Assembly: GCA_964412895.1 (NCBI GenBank)
Contig: CAYPQK010000016.1
Location: forward strand, 1 to 41,491
Length of the DNA stretch: 41,491 nucleotides
DNA from: CALMRE01 sp964412895
GTDB taxonomy: Bacteria > UBP6 > UBA1177 > JAKLFG01
Reading direction: 5' to 3'
The position numbers were made by a program, and so were the translations under genes. Positions 15,916-23,391 of the stretch are shown here, piece after piece (position 1 is the first letter of the stretch; each line of letters begins with the position of its first letter). The notes under the pieces are model-generated. The model was given only the letters and a program-made list of their open reading frames with translations, had not been told where the DNA came from and did no database searches.

Positions 15916-17039
15916 CAGCGGCTGGCCGCTTCGGCCTGTTTGAGCATCTTCTCGATATTGGCGAATCCCTTTTCCTTGGCGATCTGCGACGCCATCTTCC
16001 CTTCGAACTGCCGCGCCGTCGGATCGGCGCCGAGCCCGAGCAGGCGGTCGACGAGGTCGGCCTTGTTCTTCTCGACAGCGTAGAACAGGACCGTCTTGCC
16101 GTAGGAATCGGTCTGGTTGACCTTGAACGGTTTTCCCATGAGGAGATTGACGAGCATCGGCCGGTCTTCCTCGATGGCCATCATGAGTGCCGTGCGCCCC
16201 TCTTTATACTTGAGATTGAAGTCGCCGTCGCCGCCGCTGCGCAGGATCAGTTCGGCCGCGCCGAGTTCCCCTTTATGGAAAGCGAACATCAGCAGCGTGC
16301 TCCCTTTGAAGTATTTCCCGTTCGGGTCCACTTTAGCGTCGAGGAGCGCCTTGGTGACCGCGAGAAATCCCTTTTCGACCGAATAGACGATGATCGGTTT
16401 GCCGTCCGACATCTTCATGTCGACGGGCGCCCCCTTGGCGATGAGCGACTTTACCGCCGCGCCGTCGCCGCGCTGTACCGCGTCCATGAGTTCCACCGGC
16501 AGACGGTCGAATTTGGAGAGCAGATCGATCGCCTCCTTACGGCGCGAATCCATCGCGTAGTCGAGCGCGGTCTTGTCCTCCTGACTCTTCGCGGTGCGGT
16601 TCGCCCCCTTGTCGAGGAGTATCTTCACCATCTTCTCGTTGCCTGCCTCGGCGGCGTACATGAGCGGCGTCTTGCCCTTCATGTCGGTCTCGTTGATAAG
16701 CGATCCCTTCTGCAGGAGCACCTCGGCGAGCGTATGGTTCTTCATGACGATGGCGTGCATGAAGGCAGTCTTGCCGTCGGGTCCCTGCATGCCGAGGTTG
16801 AGTTCCGGTTTCATGAGGAACAGGCGGATGATCCCCATCTGGCCGGTATTGACCGCCGTGATGAAGATGGGCCAGCCGTCCTCGTCGGCGGCGTTGACAT
16901 CGGCGCCGGCGTCGATCGCCTCGGCCACCTCGACCAGTTTGAGATCGCCGACCGCTTCGAACAGCCGCCGGTTCGCGTCGGGGTTGCCCGCCAGAAGCAA
17001 ATGAGAGAAGAAAAGGATGAGGAGCGCTGTCCGTATCAT
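15915..17039 (-). CDS. Secreted ankyrin-repeat protein
   Basis: 374 residues. A Sec signal peptide (MIRTALLILFFSHLLLAG) is followed by about ten consecutive ankyrin repeats filling the rest of the chain. Examples are DANRRLFEAVGDLKLVEVAE, GKTPLMYAAEAGNEKMVKILL and GRTALMMAIEEDRPMLVNLLM. No other domain is visible. The repeats would provide a long protein-binding surface in the periplasm or on the outer membrane. The gene lies 31 nt after the second TSP3/vWA lipoprotein gene and is probably co-transcribed with it, so the lipoproteins are candidate partners. The ATG is preceded by CGGAGAACGGT. The last base is shared with the pseudouridine synthase start codon. Confidence 0.88.
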   Translation of the reverse strand: MIRTALLILFFSHLLLAGNPDANRRLFEAVGDLKLVEVAEAIDAGADVNAADEDGWPIFITAVNTGQMGIIRLFLMKPELNLGMQGPDGKTAFMHAIVMKNHTLAEVLLQKGSLINETDMKGKTPLMYAAEAGNEKMVKILLDKGANRTAKSQEDKTALDYAMDSRRKEAIDLLSKFDRLPVELMDAVQRGDGAAVKSLIAKGAPVDMKMSDGKPIIVYSVEKGFLAVTKALLDAKVDPNGKYFKGSTLLMFAFHKGELGAAELILRSGGDGDFNLKYKEGRTALMMAIEEDRPMLVNLLMGKPFKVNQTDSYGKTVLFYAVEKNKADLVDRLLGLGADPTARQFEGKMASQIAKEKGFANIEKMLKQAEAASR

Positions 17040-17070
17040 ACCGTTCTCCGAAAAGAGTGGGTCATTGCCG

Positions 17071-19278
17071 TTACGAATCGGGTTTGCTCGGATCCTTGCC
17101 CGGTACGATGATGTAGCAGTCGCGCGTGTCGAGTATCGTCCCGGCGCCCCACACCTCTATCTGGGCGATGAAGAGGCGTGATTCAGTCGATGTGTTGTTG
17201 TAGATGGTGTTGCGGAAGGTGACCTCAAAGGTGACCTTCTGGCCCGGCTGGACATCGACGAAACTCTCGGGGGTGACGCTCAGGATGAACTGTGTCGTAT
17301 CGTTCACGCCAAAGAGATTGTCGATATGCTTGCGCATGGTGCTCACCTCGATCTCGATGTGCTGGGTGAGCTGGATGACCGCGTCGACGATGTTCTGCGA
17401 CATGCCGGAGCCGTCGCTGTTGATCTGCTGGTTGAAATCGGCGCCGAGTCCGTCGACCGATCCGGTGCCGGTCGCGATCTCTTCGTAGAACGGCATGGCG
17501 ACCTGACCGGCGCTCGAGTCGAGTCCGATGAACTTAGCGTTGATGTCGTTCATCGCCTCGACCACCTCGGTGACGGTGCGCGGTGTATCGTCGGCGATGG
17601 GGTTGCCGAATTTGTCGACCGACAGCCAGTTGCCGAAGTCGGTGGTGAATGCCTCGTCGGTCATCATGATGACGATGGGGAGCGCGCCGGGTCGGAAGCA
17701 GGCGCCGCCGAGATGGCTGTCGGGGCAGACGGCCGGGTCGATGTCGACCAGTATCTCGTAGCCGCCCTGCGCGACGCCGCAGCCGTTGGTCGCGTGGCAG
17801 ATGCGCTGATAGGTACCGGCGCCGCTCGCCGTCTGGTAGAGTGCCTCGGTGATGTATTCATAGGTGCCGGGGGTGACCGCGATGGCGCCGACCGCCGTCT
17901 GGACGAGCGTCGCGTTGTCGGTCATGGTCTGTGCCGGCAGATAGACATTGGCCGCCTTCGCGGTCGAATCGGTCTGATTCATGTCGATGGGGCCGAATTT
18001 GACGAGTCCGAAGTTGGAGTCGGATATGGCCGCCGATACCTGATCGATGATGATGTCGTTGATGGAGGTCTTGAGGTTGGTGTGTTCGCCGCTCATCGAG
18101 TTGGAAAGGTCGACCAGAATGGCGATGTCGGCGGTGCGGATATCGGTGGAAAACTCGAGGTCCCGCAGTTTCGCCGGATCTTCGTAAGGCAGTTCCAGAT
18201 AGAAGAAGCCCTCCGGTATCGTCGAGAGCGGGTCGTTCGGGTCTAAGCCGAGGACGAATTCGGTGTTGTCGTCCACATCGTCGCCGTCGGTGTCGGTCAG
18301 CGTCGGGTTGCTGCCGATCTCATGCTCCTTCGCGTCGGAAAGACCGTCGCCGTCGGAATCGCCGTCGATGAAGTTCGACAAGCCGTCCTCGTCGGTGTCG
18401 GCCGGCGCGGTCCCGGTGCCCTTCTCGTCGCCGTCGTCGATGCCGTCGCCGTCGGAATCGTCATCGAGGTAATTCGGGACGCCGTCGCCGTCGAAGTCGT
18501 CGAGGTCGGGGTCTATCTGATGTTCGTAGAGATCGCCAATGCCGTCGTCATCGCTGTCGGTATCGAGCAGATCGGGGGTGCCGTCCTCATCGGAATCGAC
18601 CGGCAGTTCCGGATCGACGCCCACCTCAACGCTGTCGAGGATGTTGTCGCCGTCCGAATCGATGTCGCGGTAATCGACCGTGCCGTCGATGTCGGTGTCG
18701 ACCGGCTTGGTCGGGTCGGCGCCCGCCTCTATCGCGTCGGGAACGGTGTCGCCGTCGCTGTCGGTATCCTTGAAGTTGGGAGTGCCGTCCTTGTCGTCGT
18801 CGAGCGGGAGGCCGCTGGGCGCCTCGACGCTGTCGGGAATGCCGTCATCGTCCGAGTCGAGATCGAGGTTGTCGGGTATCATGTCGCCGTCGGTGTCCTG
18901 ACAGGGATCCGCGGCGCACTCGACGCCGTTGGGGATGCCGTCGCCGTCATCGTCGGCGTCGGCCCATATCTGATCGACATCGGGACCGGTGTCGCCGCTG
19001 TCGGTCGCGTCGGACCCTTCGGTCGGATCGTCGCCCTCGGGGTCGGCGTCGGTGCCGTCGTCATCCTTTTCCGGCAGGCTGTCGATCTCCGGCAGACCGT
19101 CCTTCTCGGGAAGCCCGTCGGTCTCGGGGAGGTCCGCTTCGCCCGTATCGTCGTCGGTGTCTATCCCGTCGTTGTCGGCCTCGGCGATGCCGTCGGTATC
19201 GGTGACCGGCCTTTTTTCCTCACCGCACGACACGGCGAGGAAAAGGGCCAGCAGAAGGAGCGGAAGGAAGATTCTCAT
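17071..19278 (-). CDS. TSP3-repeat / vWA-domain lipoprotein, copy B
   Basis: 735 residues. MRIFLPLLLLALFLAVSC is a lipoprotein signal with Cys18. An acidic stalk follows (TDTDG, DTDDDT, ETDGLPEKDG). Then come about a dozen thrombospondin type 3 calcium-binding repeats of the form D-x-D-x-D-G-x-x-D (for example DADDDGDGIPNGVE, DSDGDGLSDAKEHEIGSNP). A vWA domain starts near residue 385 with the MIDAS motif DLSNS (DIAILVDLSNSMSGEH) and continues to MMTDEAFT. The C-terminal about 90 residues form a beta domain (QKVTFEVTFRNTIYNN). It is a calcium-dependent surface adhesin-like protein by architecture; the ligand is unknown. Start: ATG at 19278 with GAGGT five bases upstream, rather than ATG at 19290. 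It is the paralogue of the gene 28 nt upstream. Confidence 0.9.
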   Translation of the reverse strand: MRIFLPLLLLALFLAVSCGEEKRPVTDTDGIAEADNDGIDTDDDTGEADLPETDGLPEKDGLPEIDSLPEKDDDGTDADPEGDDPTEGSDATDSGDTGPDVDQIWADADDDGDGIPNGVECAADPCQDTDGDMIPDNLDLDSDDDGIPDSVEAPSGLPLDDDKDGTPNFKDTDSDGDTVPDAIEAGADPTKPVDTDIDGTVDYRDIDSDGDNILDSVEVGVDPELPVDSDEDGTPDLLDTDSDDDGIGDLYEHQIDPDLDDFDGDGVPNYLDDDSDGDGIDDGDEKGTGTAPADTDEDGLSNFIDGDSDGDGLSDAKEHEIGSNPTLTDTDGDDVDDNTEFVLGLDPNDPLSTIPEGFFYLELPYEDPAKLRDLEFSTDIRTADIAILVDLSNSMSGEHTNLKTSINDIIIDQVSAAISDSNFGLVKFGPIDMNQTDSTAKAANVYLPAQTMTDNATLVQTAVGAIAVTPGTYEYITEALYQTASGAGTYQRICHATNGCGVAQGGYEILVDIDPAVCPDSHLGGACFRPGALPIVIMMTDEAFTTDFGNWLSVDKFGNPIADDTPRTVTEVVEAMNDINAKFIGLDSSAGQVAMPFYEEIATGTGSVDGLGADFNQQINSDGSGMSQNIVDAVIQLTQHIEIEVSTMRKHIDNLFGVNDTTQFILSVTPESFVDVQPGQKVTFEVTFRNTIYNNTSTESRLFIAQIEVWGAGTILDTRDCYIIVPGKDPSKPDS

Positions 19279-19306
19279 GACATACCTCATTCAGGTTCCG
19301 GTCTTT

Positions 19307-21313
19307 CTAGTCCTCGCCGCCCTGATCGATGATGCCGGGCACCAGTATGAAGACCTCGCGGGTGTCGAGCAGGGTGCCGGCTCCCATGACATTGATGTTG
19401 GCGATGAAGAGTTTCGTCTCGCTCGACTGGTTGTCGTAGACGGTGTTCTCGAAGGTGACATCGAATATGACCTTCGTGCCGGGCTTGACCTTGAAGAAGG
19501 TGGTCGTATCCTTCGTCTCGAAGCCGTCGACCGGGTCAGCAGTGTTGGGGACGACCGCCTTGACGAACTGGGTGGTATCGACCGACTCGGGGTTCGGGAC
19601 CGATTTGAGTATCGTGTTGACATCGATCTGTATCCCCTTGGCGAGCGCCACGACCGCGTCGACTATCTGCGTCGAAAGGCCCGAGCCGTCGGAGGATATC
19701 TCGTAGTTGAAGCCGTTGCCGTTCGCGTCGACCGATCCGGTGTTGTCCGATATCGTCTCGAACTGCGCCATGGCCACCGCGCCGCCCGAATCGACGCCGA
19801 TGAACTTGGCGTTGATCGCGTTCATCGCCGCGTAGGCGTCGGCCGGGTGGTGGAGCCCGTCATAATCCTGCAGCGACTCGTCGGTGCACATGATGATGAT
19901 GGGGAGCGATTCGGTGCGCCAGCCCGGGGTCGATGCGGGTATCGTGCCGGTGGACGACCCGCCGCAGCCGTCGTCGATGGTGAATGAACCGCCCGCGCCG
20001 GTGGTCGCCTGATAGAGCGCCTCGTAAGCCGCCTCTGAGGAGCCGCCCACATCGGTGATGCCGTTGACGGCGTTCTGCACCGTTGCCACATCGGCGGTGA
20101 TCCCCTGCGCCAGAGCGTAGGGCTGATCCTCAAGGGTGCCGAACTTGGCAAGCCCGAAGGCCGAATCGGGTATCTGCGCCTTGATGCCGGTGATGACGGT
20201 GTTGTTGATGCCGGTCTTGAGGTTGGCGTGTTCGCCGGTCATCGAACCGGAGAGGTCGACCATGATCATGATGTCGGCGCTCTTGATGTCGGTCGAGAAA
20301 TCGAGCGTATCCTGCACCGCCGGGTCGTTGTAGGGCAGGACATAGTAGTAGGCGTCGTCCGGTATGTCGTCGTTCGGGTCGTTCGGGTTGGAACCGAAGG
20401 CGTGCTCGGTGTTGTCGTCGGTGCCGTCGCCGTCGGTATCGGCCTTGGTCGGGTCGGTGCCGATCGTTACCTCGTCGGCGTCGACCAGCCCGTCGTTGTC
20501 GGAATCCTTGTCCTTGAAGTCGGGGTAGCTGTCGCCGTCGGAGTCGACGCACGGCTGTCCGGGGCATTCGGTCGCGTCGGTTATACCGTCGCCGTCGGCG
20601 TCATCGTCGAGGTAGCTGGGGATGCCGTCGCCGTCCATATCCTTGTTCCCTTCGTACAGGTCAAGTACCCCGTCGCCGTCCGAATCGGTATCGAGGAAAT
20701 CGGGAGCGGTGTCGCCGTCGGTGTCGACGCAGGGCTGCGCCGCGCACTCGATCCCGTCGGGCATGCCGTCGCCGTCGGCGTCGATGTCGCGGTAGTTCGC
20801 CTTTCCGTCGCCGTCCACATCGCCGGTCCCTTCGATACCGTCGGGCACGCCGTCGCCGTCGGCGTCGGTGTCCTTATAGTCGGGGGTGGCGTCCGAATCG
20901 GTGTCGACCGGGATGCCGCTGGGTGCCTCGGTGCTGTCGGGGAGGCCGTCGCCGTCGGCGTCGGTGTCCTCGAAATCGGGGGTGCCGTCGCCGTCGGTAT
21001 CGCCGGTCCCTTCAACGCCGTTCTTTATCCCGTCGCCGTCGGCGTCCTCTTCATCCCACGCCGTCGGGATATCGTTATCCACGCCGTTGTCGGTGTCGAT
21101 GTCGTTCCCCTCGGTGGGCGGGGTGTCGCCTTCGGTCGGCGGTGCGTCATCCGTGGGCAACGCATCGTCCTTCACGACGGTGCCGTCGTCGCCCGGCTCT
21201 TCATCGCCGGTGCCGACATCATCGGTCTGGTCGACCGGCTCGTCGCCGCAACTCACCATGAAAAAGGCGAAGAACGCCAGCAGGCCGAACGCAAGGATCG
21301 TGGACTTCTTCAT
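19307..21313 (-). CDS. TSP3-repeat / vWA-domain lipoprotein, copy A
   Basis: 668 residues. MKKSTILAFGLLAFFAFFMVSC is a lipoprotein signal with Cys22, followed by an acidic, Pro-rich stalk (DDAPPTEGDTPPTEG). About ten thrombospondin type 3 repeats follow (DADGDGIKNGVE, DTDADGDGLPDSTE, DSDGDGVLDLYEGN). The vWA domain contains the MIDAS DLSGS (DIMIMVDLSGSMTGEH) and CTDES. The C-terminal beta domain ends TREVFILVPG, as in copy B (TRDCYIIVPG). The two share domain order and local motifs but are well diverged, so the duplication is old. ATG at 21313 has GGAGG six bases upstream; an ATG at 21325 overlaps that ribosome site and is rejected. It is the first gene of a four-gene operon. Confidence 0.9.
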   Translation of the reverse strand: MKKSTILAFGLLAFFAFFMVSCGDEPVDQTDDVGTGDEEPGDDGTVVKDDALPTDDAPPTEGDTPPTEGNDIDTDNGVDNDIPTAWDEEDADGDGIKNGVEGTGDTDGDGTPDFEDTDADGDGLPDSTEAPSGIPVDTDSDATPDYKDTDADGDGVPDGIEGTGDVDGDGKANYRDIDADGDGMPDGIECAAQPCVDTDGDTAPDFLDTDSDGDGVLDLYEGNKDMDGDGIPSYLDDDADGDGITDATECPGQPCVDSDGDSYPDFKDKDSDNDGLVDADEVTIGTDPTKADTDGDGTDDNTEHAFGSNPNDPNDDIPDDAYYYVLPYNDPAVQDTLDFSTDIKSADIMIMVDLSGSMTGEHANLKTGINNTVITGIKAQIPDSAFGLAKFGTLEDQPYALAQGITADVATVQNAVNGITDVGGSSEAAYEALYQATTGAGGSFTIDDGCGGSSTGTIPASTPGWRTESLPIIIMCTDESLQDYDGLHHPADAYAAMNAINAKFIGVDSGGAVAMAQFETISDNTGSVDANGNGFNYEISSDGSGLSTQIVDAVVALAKGIQIDVNTILKSVPNPESVDTTQFVKAVVPNTADPVDGFETKDTTTFFKVKPGTKVIFDVTFENTVYDNQSSETKLFIANINVMGAGTLLDTREVFILVPGIIDQGGED

Positions 21314-21370
21314 TATAGCCTCCATCAGACTTACTCTCTTATAGTATGGTTATACTGTCGCATCGAGTTT

Positions 21371-21398
21371 ATTATAAAAATTCCGGTGGTAAAATCAA
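21371..21398 (-). promoter_or_regulatory. Sigma70-like promoter of the vWA lipoprotein operon
   Basis: Minus-strand TTGATT (21398-21393), 16-bp spacer, perfect TATAAT (21376-21371). The leader of about 50 nt contains a short inverted repeat AGTAT-GGTT-ATACT (21343-21356), a possible operator or small hairpin. Confidence 0.65.
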
Positions 21399-21437
21399 CC
21401 ATAAAATTTAGGGAGGTAGCGGAGCGGGCGAAAAATG

Positions 21438-21466
21438 TTGCAAAAGGACTTTTTCCCCATTACAAC
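21438..21466 (+). promoter_or_regulatory. Sigma70-like promoter of serC
   Basis: TTGCAA (21438-21443), 17-bp spacer, TACAAC (21461-21466). Leader of about 54 nt with CAGGAGG before the ATG at 21527. Confidence 0.6.
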
Positions 21467-21526
21467 TGATATGCACCGAAGTGTGGACATGAACGAACGA
21501 TAACAACATCTTTTCAGGAGGCGATC

Positions 21527-22633
21527 ATGGAGAAACGGGTTCACAATTTTTACGCGGGCCCCGCGGCGCTGCCGACCGAGGTACTCAAAGAGGCGCAGGC
21601 CGAAATGCTCAATTTCATGGGCACCGGCATGAGCGTCATGGAGATCAGCCACCGTTCCAAGGAATTCGAGAAGGTCATCTTCGAGGCCGAGGCCGATATG
21701 CTTAAGATTCTTGGGCTTTCGGCTGAACAGTACTCCGTGCTGTGGCTCGGCGGCGGGGCGACCCACCAGTTCATCATGCTCCCGATGAACGCGATGGAAA
21801 AGACCGACACCGCCGACTACATCGTCACCGGTCAGTGGGCCGAGCGGGCCCATGAAGAAGGGGCCTACTGGGGCAACGCCCATGTCGTGGCCACCTCGAA
21901 GGGCGAGGCGAAGCCTTACTGCCGCCTCCCCGAGATAAAGAAGGAGAACATGACCGACAACGCGAAGTATCTCCACTTCACCACCAACAACACCATCTAC
22001 GGCACCCAGTTCTGGAAGTTCCCCGAAGCGAAACCGGGCATTCCGCTGATATCCGACATGTCGAGCGATTTCCTGTCGCGTACCTTCGACGCGTCGAAAT
22101 TCGACATGATCTACGCCGGCGCACAGAAGAACATCGGCCCCGCCGGTGTCTGCGCGGTGGTCATCAAGAAGTCGTTCGCCGAGAAGACCTTCAAGAAAAA
22201 ACTCCCCAAGACGCTCGACTACAACCTGCAGATAAAGAAGCAGTCGCTCTTCAACACCCCGCCCTGCTTCAACATCTACATCGTCGGCAAGGTCATGAAG
22301 TGGGTGCTCGCGAAGGGCGGTCTCAAGGCGATGGAAGAGATGAACCGCAAAAAAGCGGAACTCATCTACGGCGCCATTGACGCCCATGCCGATTTCTACA
22401 AGGGCTATGTCACCGTCAAGGAGCACCGGTCGTGGATGAATGTGAACTTCAATCTGCCCACCGAGGCGCTCGACGAGAAGTTCGTGAAGGAGGCGAAGGC
22501 CGAGGAGATGGTCGGGCTCAAGGGGTACCGCGATCTGGGCGGCATCCGGGCGAGTCTCTACAATGCCACGAGCGTCGAGTCGGTCGAAAAACTCGTCGCA
22601 TTCATGGATAAGTTCTACAAAGCCAACAAGTGA
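21527..22633 (+). CDS. serC: Phosphoserine aminotransferase
   Basis: 368 residues, the normal SerC length. The PLP enzyme converts 3-phosphohydroxypyruvate and glutamate to phosphoserine, the second step of serine synthesis in the cytoplasm. The start HNFYAGPAALPTEVL is diagnostic, followed by GTGMSVMEISHRSKEF, VLWLGGGATHQF, ADYIVTGQWAERA and the PLP-lysine region YAGAQKNIGPAG. GGIRASLYNATS near the C-terminus is the phosphate-binding segment. ATG with CAGGAGG upstream. It is a single-gene transcript. The stop codon lies inside a 20-bp direct repeat that recurs 743 bp downstream (see findings). No serA or serB is nearby. Confidence 0.96.
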   Translation: MEKRVHNFYAGPAALPTEVLKEAQAEMLNFMGTGMSVMEISHRSKEFEKVIFEAEADMLKILGLSAEQYSVLWLGGGATHQFIMLPMNAMEKTDTADYIVTGQWAERAHEEGAYWGNAHVVATSKGEAKPYCRLPEIKKENMTDNAKYLHFTTNNTIYGTQFWKFPEAKPGIPLISDMSSDFLSRTFDASKFDMIYAGAQKNIGPAGVCAVVIKKSFAEKTFKKKLPKTLDYNLQIKKQSLFNTPPCFNIYIVGKVMKWVLAKGGLKAMEEMNRKKAELIYGAIDAHADFYKGYVTVKEHRSWMNVNFNLPTEALDEKFVKEAKAEEMVGLKGYRDLGGIRASLYNATSVESVEKLVAFMDKFYKANK

Positions 22634-22648
22634 TCACCGCTTCCGCGG
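22629..22648 (+). repeat. 20-bp direct repeat, copy 1
   Basis: Begins AGTGATCACC and ends TTCCGCGG. It includes the TGA stop of serC (22631-22633). Identical to 23372-23391 over exactly 20 bp; the flanking bases differ on both sides. Confidence 0.95.
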
Positions 22649-22657
22649 TCTGACTTT

Positions 22658-22693
22658 CTAGAAATTTATCTTGTAAGCCATGTAAGGGATCGG
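22658..22693 (-). pseudogene. Possible 3' remnant of an outer-membrane barrel gene
   Basis: In the frame of the nucleotidyltransferase, directly after its TGA, 11 codons read PIPYMAYKINF and end in TAG. An alternating aromatic C-terminus with terminal Phe is the typical end of outer-membrane beta-barrels. It is very short and chance is quite possible. Confidence 0.2.
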
Positions 22694-23143
22694 TCACGCA
22701 AGTTGATCTAAGTCAGCAAGGTCTTTGGGGCGTCCGGCCGCCTTCTTGTTCTTTTTCAGGTCAGCGAGTTCGATGAGCGATACCGGAACGCCGTCCATCT
22801 CCACGATAAGCCGCCGCGCATAACAGTCGGCGAAGTCGATGCCCGAAACCGAGGTCATCACCTCTATCCTGACCGGAGGCAGCCCCATACGGATAACGCG
22901 CTCTTTCTGAAGAAACAACTCCGGCTTGAGGTCGGGTATCGTGAATCCGAATTCTTTGAGCGCTTCGACGATGCGCCCGGCGTTCTGTTTCGATATGGCT
23001 ATCCAGACATCGATATCGGCAGTAGCGCGGGGGTATCCGTAGTAGCCGACGGCATAACCGCCGACCAACAGATACTCAACCTGCTTTGAGTTTAACAACC
23101 TCAAAAAATCTTTGAAGTCGCGGGGGAGTGTCGAGGTAACCAT
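22694..23143 (-). CDS. Nucleotidyltransferase-fold protein (AbiEii/MNT-like)
   Basis: 149 residues. The polymerase-beta-type nucleotidyltransferase core is visible: VEYLLVGGYAVGYYGYPRATADIDVWI, with the GG and DxD metal motifs (residues about 23-49), then VRIEVMTSV with a third acidic residue. The end (PVSLIELADLKKNKKAAGRPKDLADLDQLA) is characteristic of small nucleotidyltransferases related to AbiEii toxins and MNT antitoxins, which nucleotidylate tRNA or partner toxins. The substrate here is unknown. The N-terminus (DFKDFLRLLNSKQ) is conserved in the family and is needed. The gene therefore truly overlaps the partner gene by 68 nt in another frame. It is more AT-rich than its neighbours and lies in the repeat-bounded cassette. 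Confidence 0.85.
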   Translation of the reverse strand: MVTSTLPRDFKDFLRLLNSKQVEYLLVGGYAVGYYGYPRATADIDVWIAISKQNAGRIVEALKEFGFTIPDLKPELFLQKERVIRMGLPPVRIEVMTSVSGIDFADCYARRLIVEMDGVPVSLIELADLKKNKKAAGRPKDLADLDQLA

Positions 23144-23279
23144 AGACTATCCGGCGGTTTGTTTCTATCGCTTCAAGTCGTTCGGCGGGTGTACGGGAGA
23201 GCCAGTAACGCTTTTCTTCGGTGTTGTCGGTCAGATCGCCGACGCTGAATGCCGTCCGGTCAACTTCAAGACTCGCCAT
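23076..23279 (-). CDS. Small partner protein of the nucleotidyltransferase
   Basis: 67 residues without signal or membrane segment. The sequence (VDRTAFSVGDLTDNTEEKRYWLSRTPAERLEAIE, then YGYLDTPPRLQRFFEVVKL, quoted in parts) matches the pattern of small proteins commonly encoded just upstream of such nucleotidyltransferases ('YW....P.eRL.a.e..R...YG....RLQR...v.k'). Together they look like a toxin-antitoxin-type or regulatory pair. Which partner is toxic is not known, and the pair may not be a TA system at all. The ATG at 23279 has only a weak GGGGTG site. The gene has its own strong promoter and overlaps the next gene by 68 nt. Confidence 0.75.
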   Translation of the reverse strand: MASLEVDRTAFSVGDLTDNTEEKRYWLSRTPAERLEAIETNRRIVYGYLDTPPRLQRFFEVVKLKAG

Positions 23280-23307
23280 ATTCGCCGCACCCCGTCAATA
23301 CAAGCTA

Positions 23308-23336
23308 AGTATAGAGGTCAGCAACCGATAAGTCAA
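23308..23336 (-). promoter_or_regulatory. Sigma70-like promoter of the cassette genes
   Basis: Minus-strand TTGACT (23336-23331), 17-bp spacer, TATACT (23313-23308); close to consensus. It lies inside the repeat-bounded segment, so the cassette carries its own promoter. Confidence 0.75.
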
Positions 23337-23371
23337 GCAAATATAGCGTAGTATTGTCTGTAAAATCGACC

Positions 23372-23391
23372 AGTGATCACCGCTTCCGCGG
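23372..23391 (+). repeat. 20-bp direct repeat, copy 2
   Basis: Identical to 22629-22648. On the minus strand this copy encodes the last four residues (PRKR) and the TGA of the lipoprotein gene at 23377, so it is the copy kept in a coding context. Copy 1 carries the same bases as a non-coding remnant behind the serC stop. Confidence 0.95.

Larger units (their letters stand above)
22649..23371. mobile_element. Putative inserted nucleotidyltransferase / partner cassette between direct repeats
   Basis: This 723-bp stretch carries two overlapping minus-strand genes and their own promoter, and is visibly more AT-rich than its neighbours. A 20-bp direct repeat bounds it. Removing one repeat copy plus the cassette (743 bp) would place the stop codons of serC and the 23377 lipoprotein gene directly against each other (TGATCA). 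That matches the other convergent junctions of the window. No transposase, integrase or terminal inverted repeat is seen, so the mechanism is unknown. Confidence 0.5.

Noticed and set aside
17071..21313. Tandem vWA lipoproteins as a recent duplication or assembly error
   Set aside because: The copies differ in length, repeat number and most residues; only the domain order and short motifs agree.
21436..21504. 22-codon open frame upstream of serC
   Set aside because: It overlaps the serC promoter and has no correctly spaced ribosome site.
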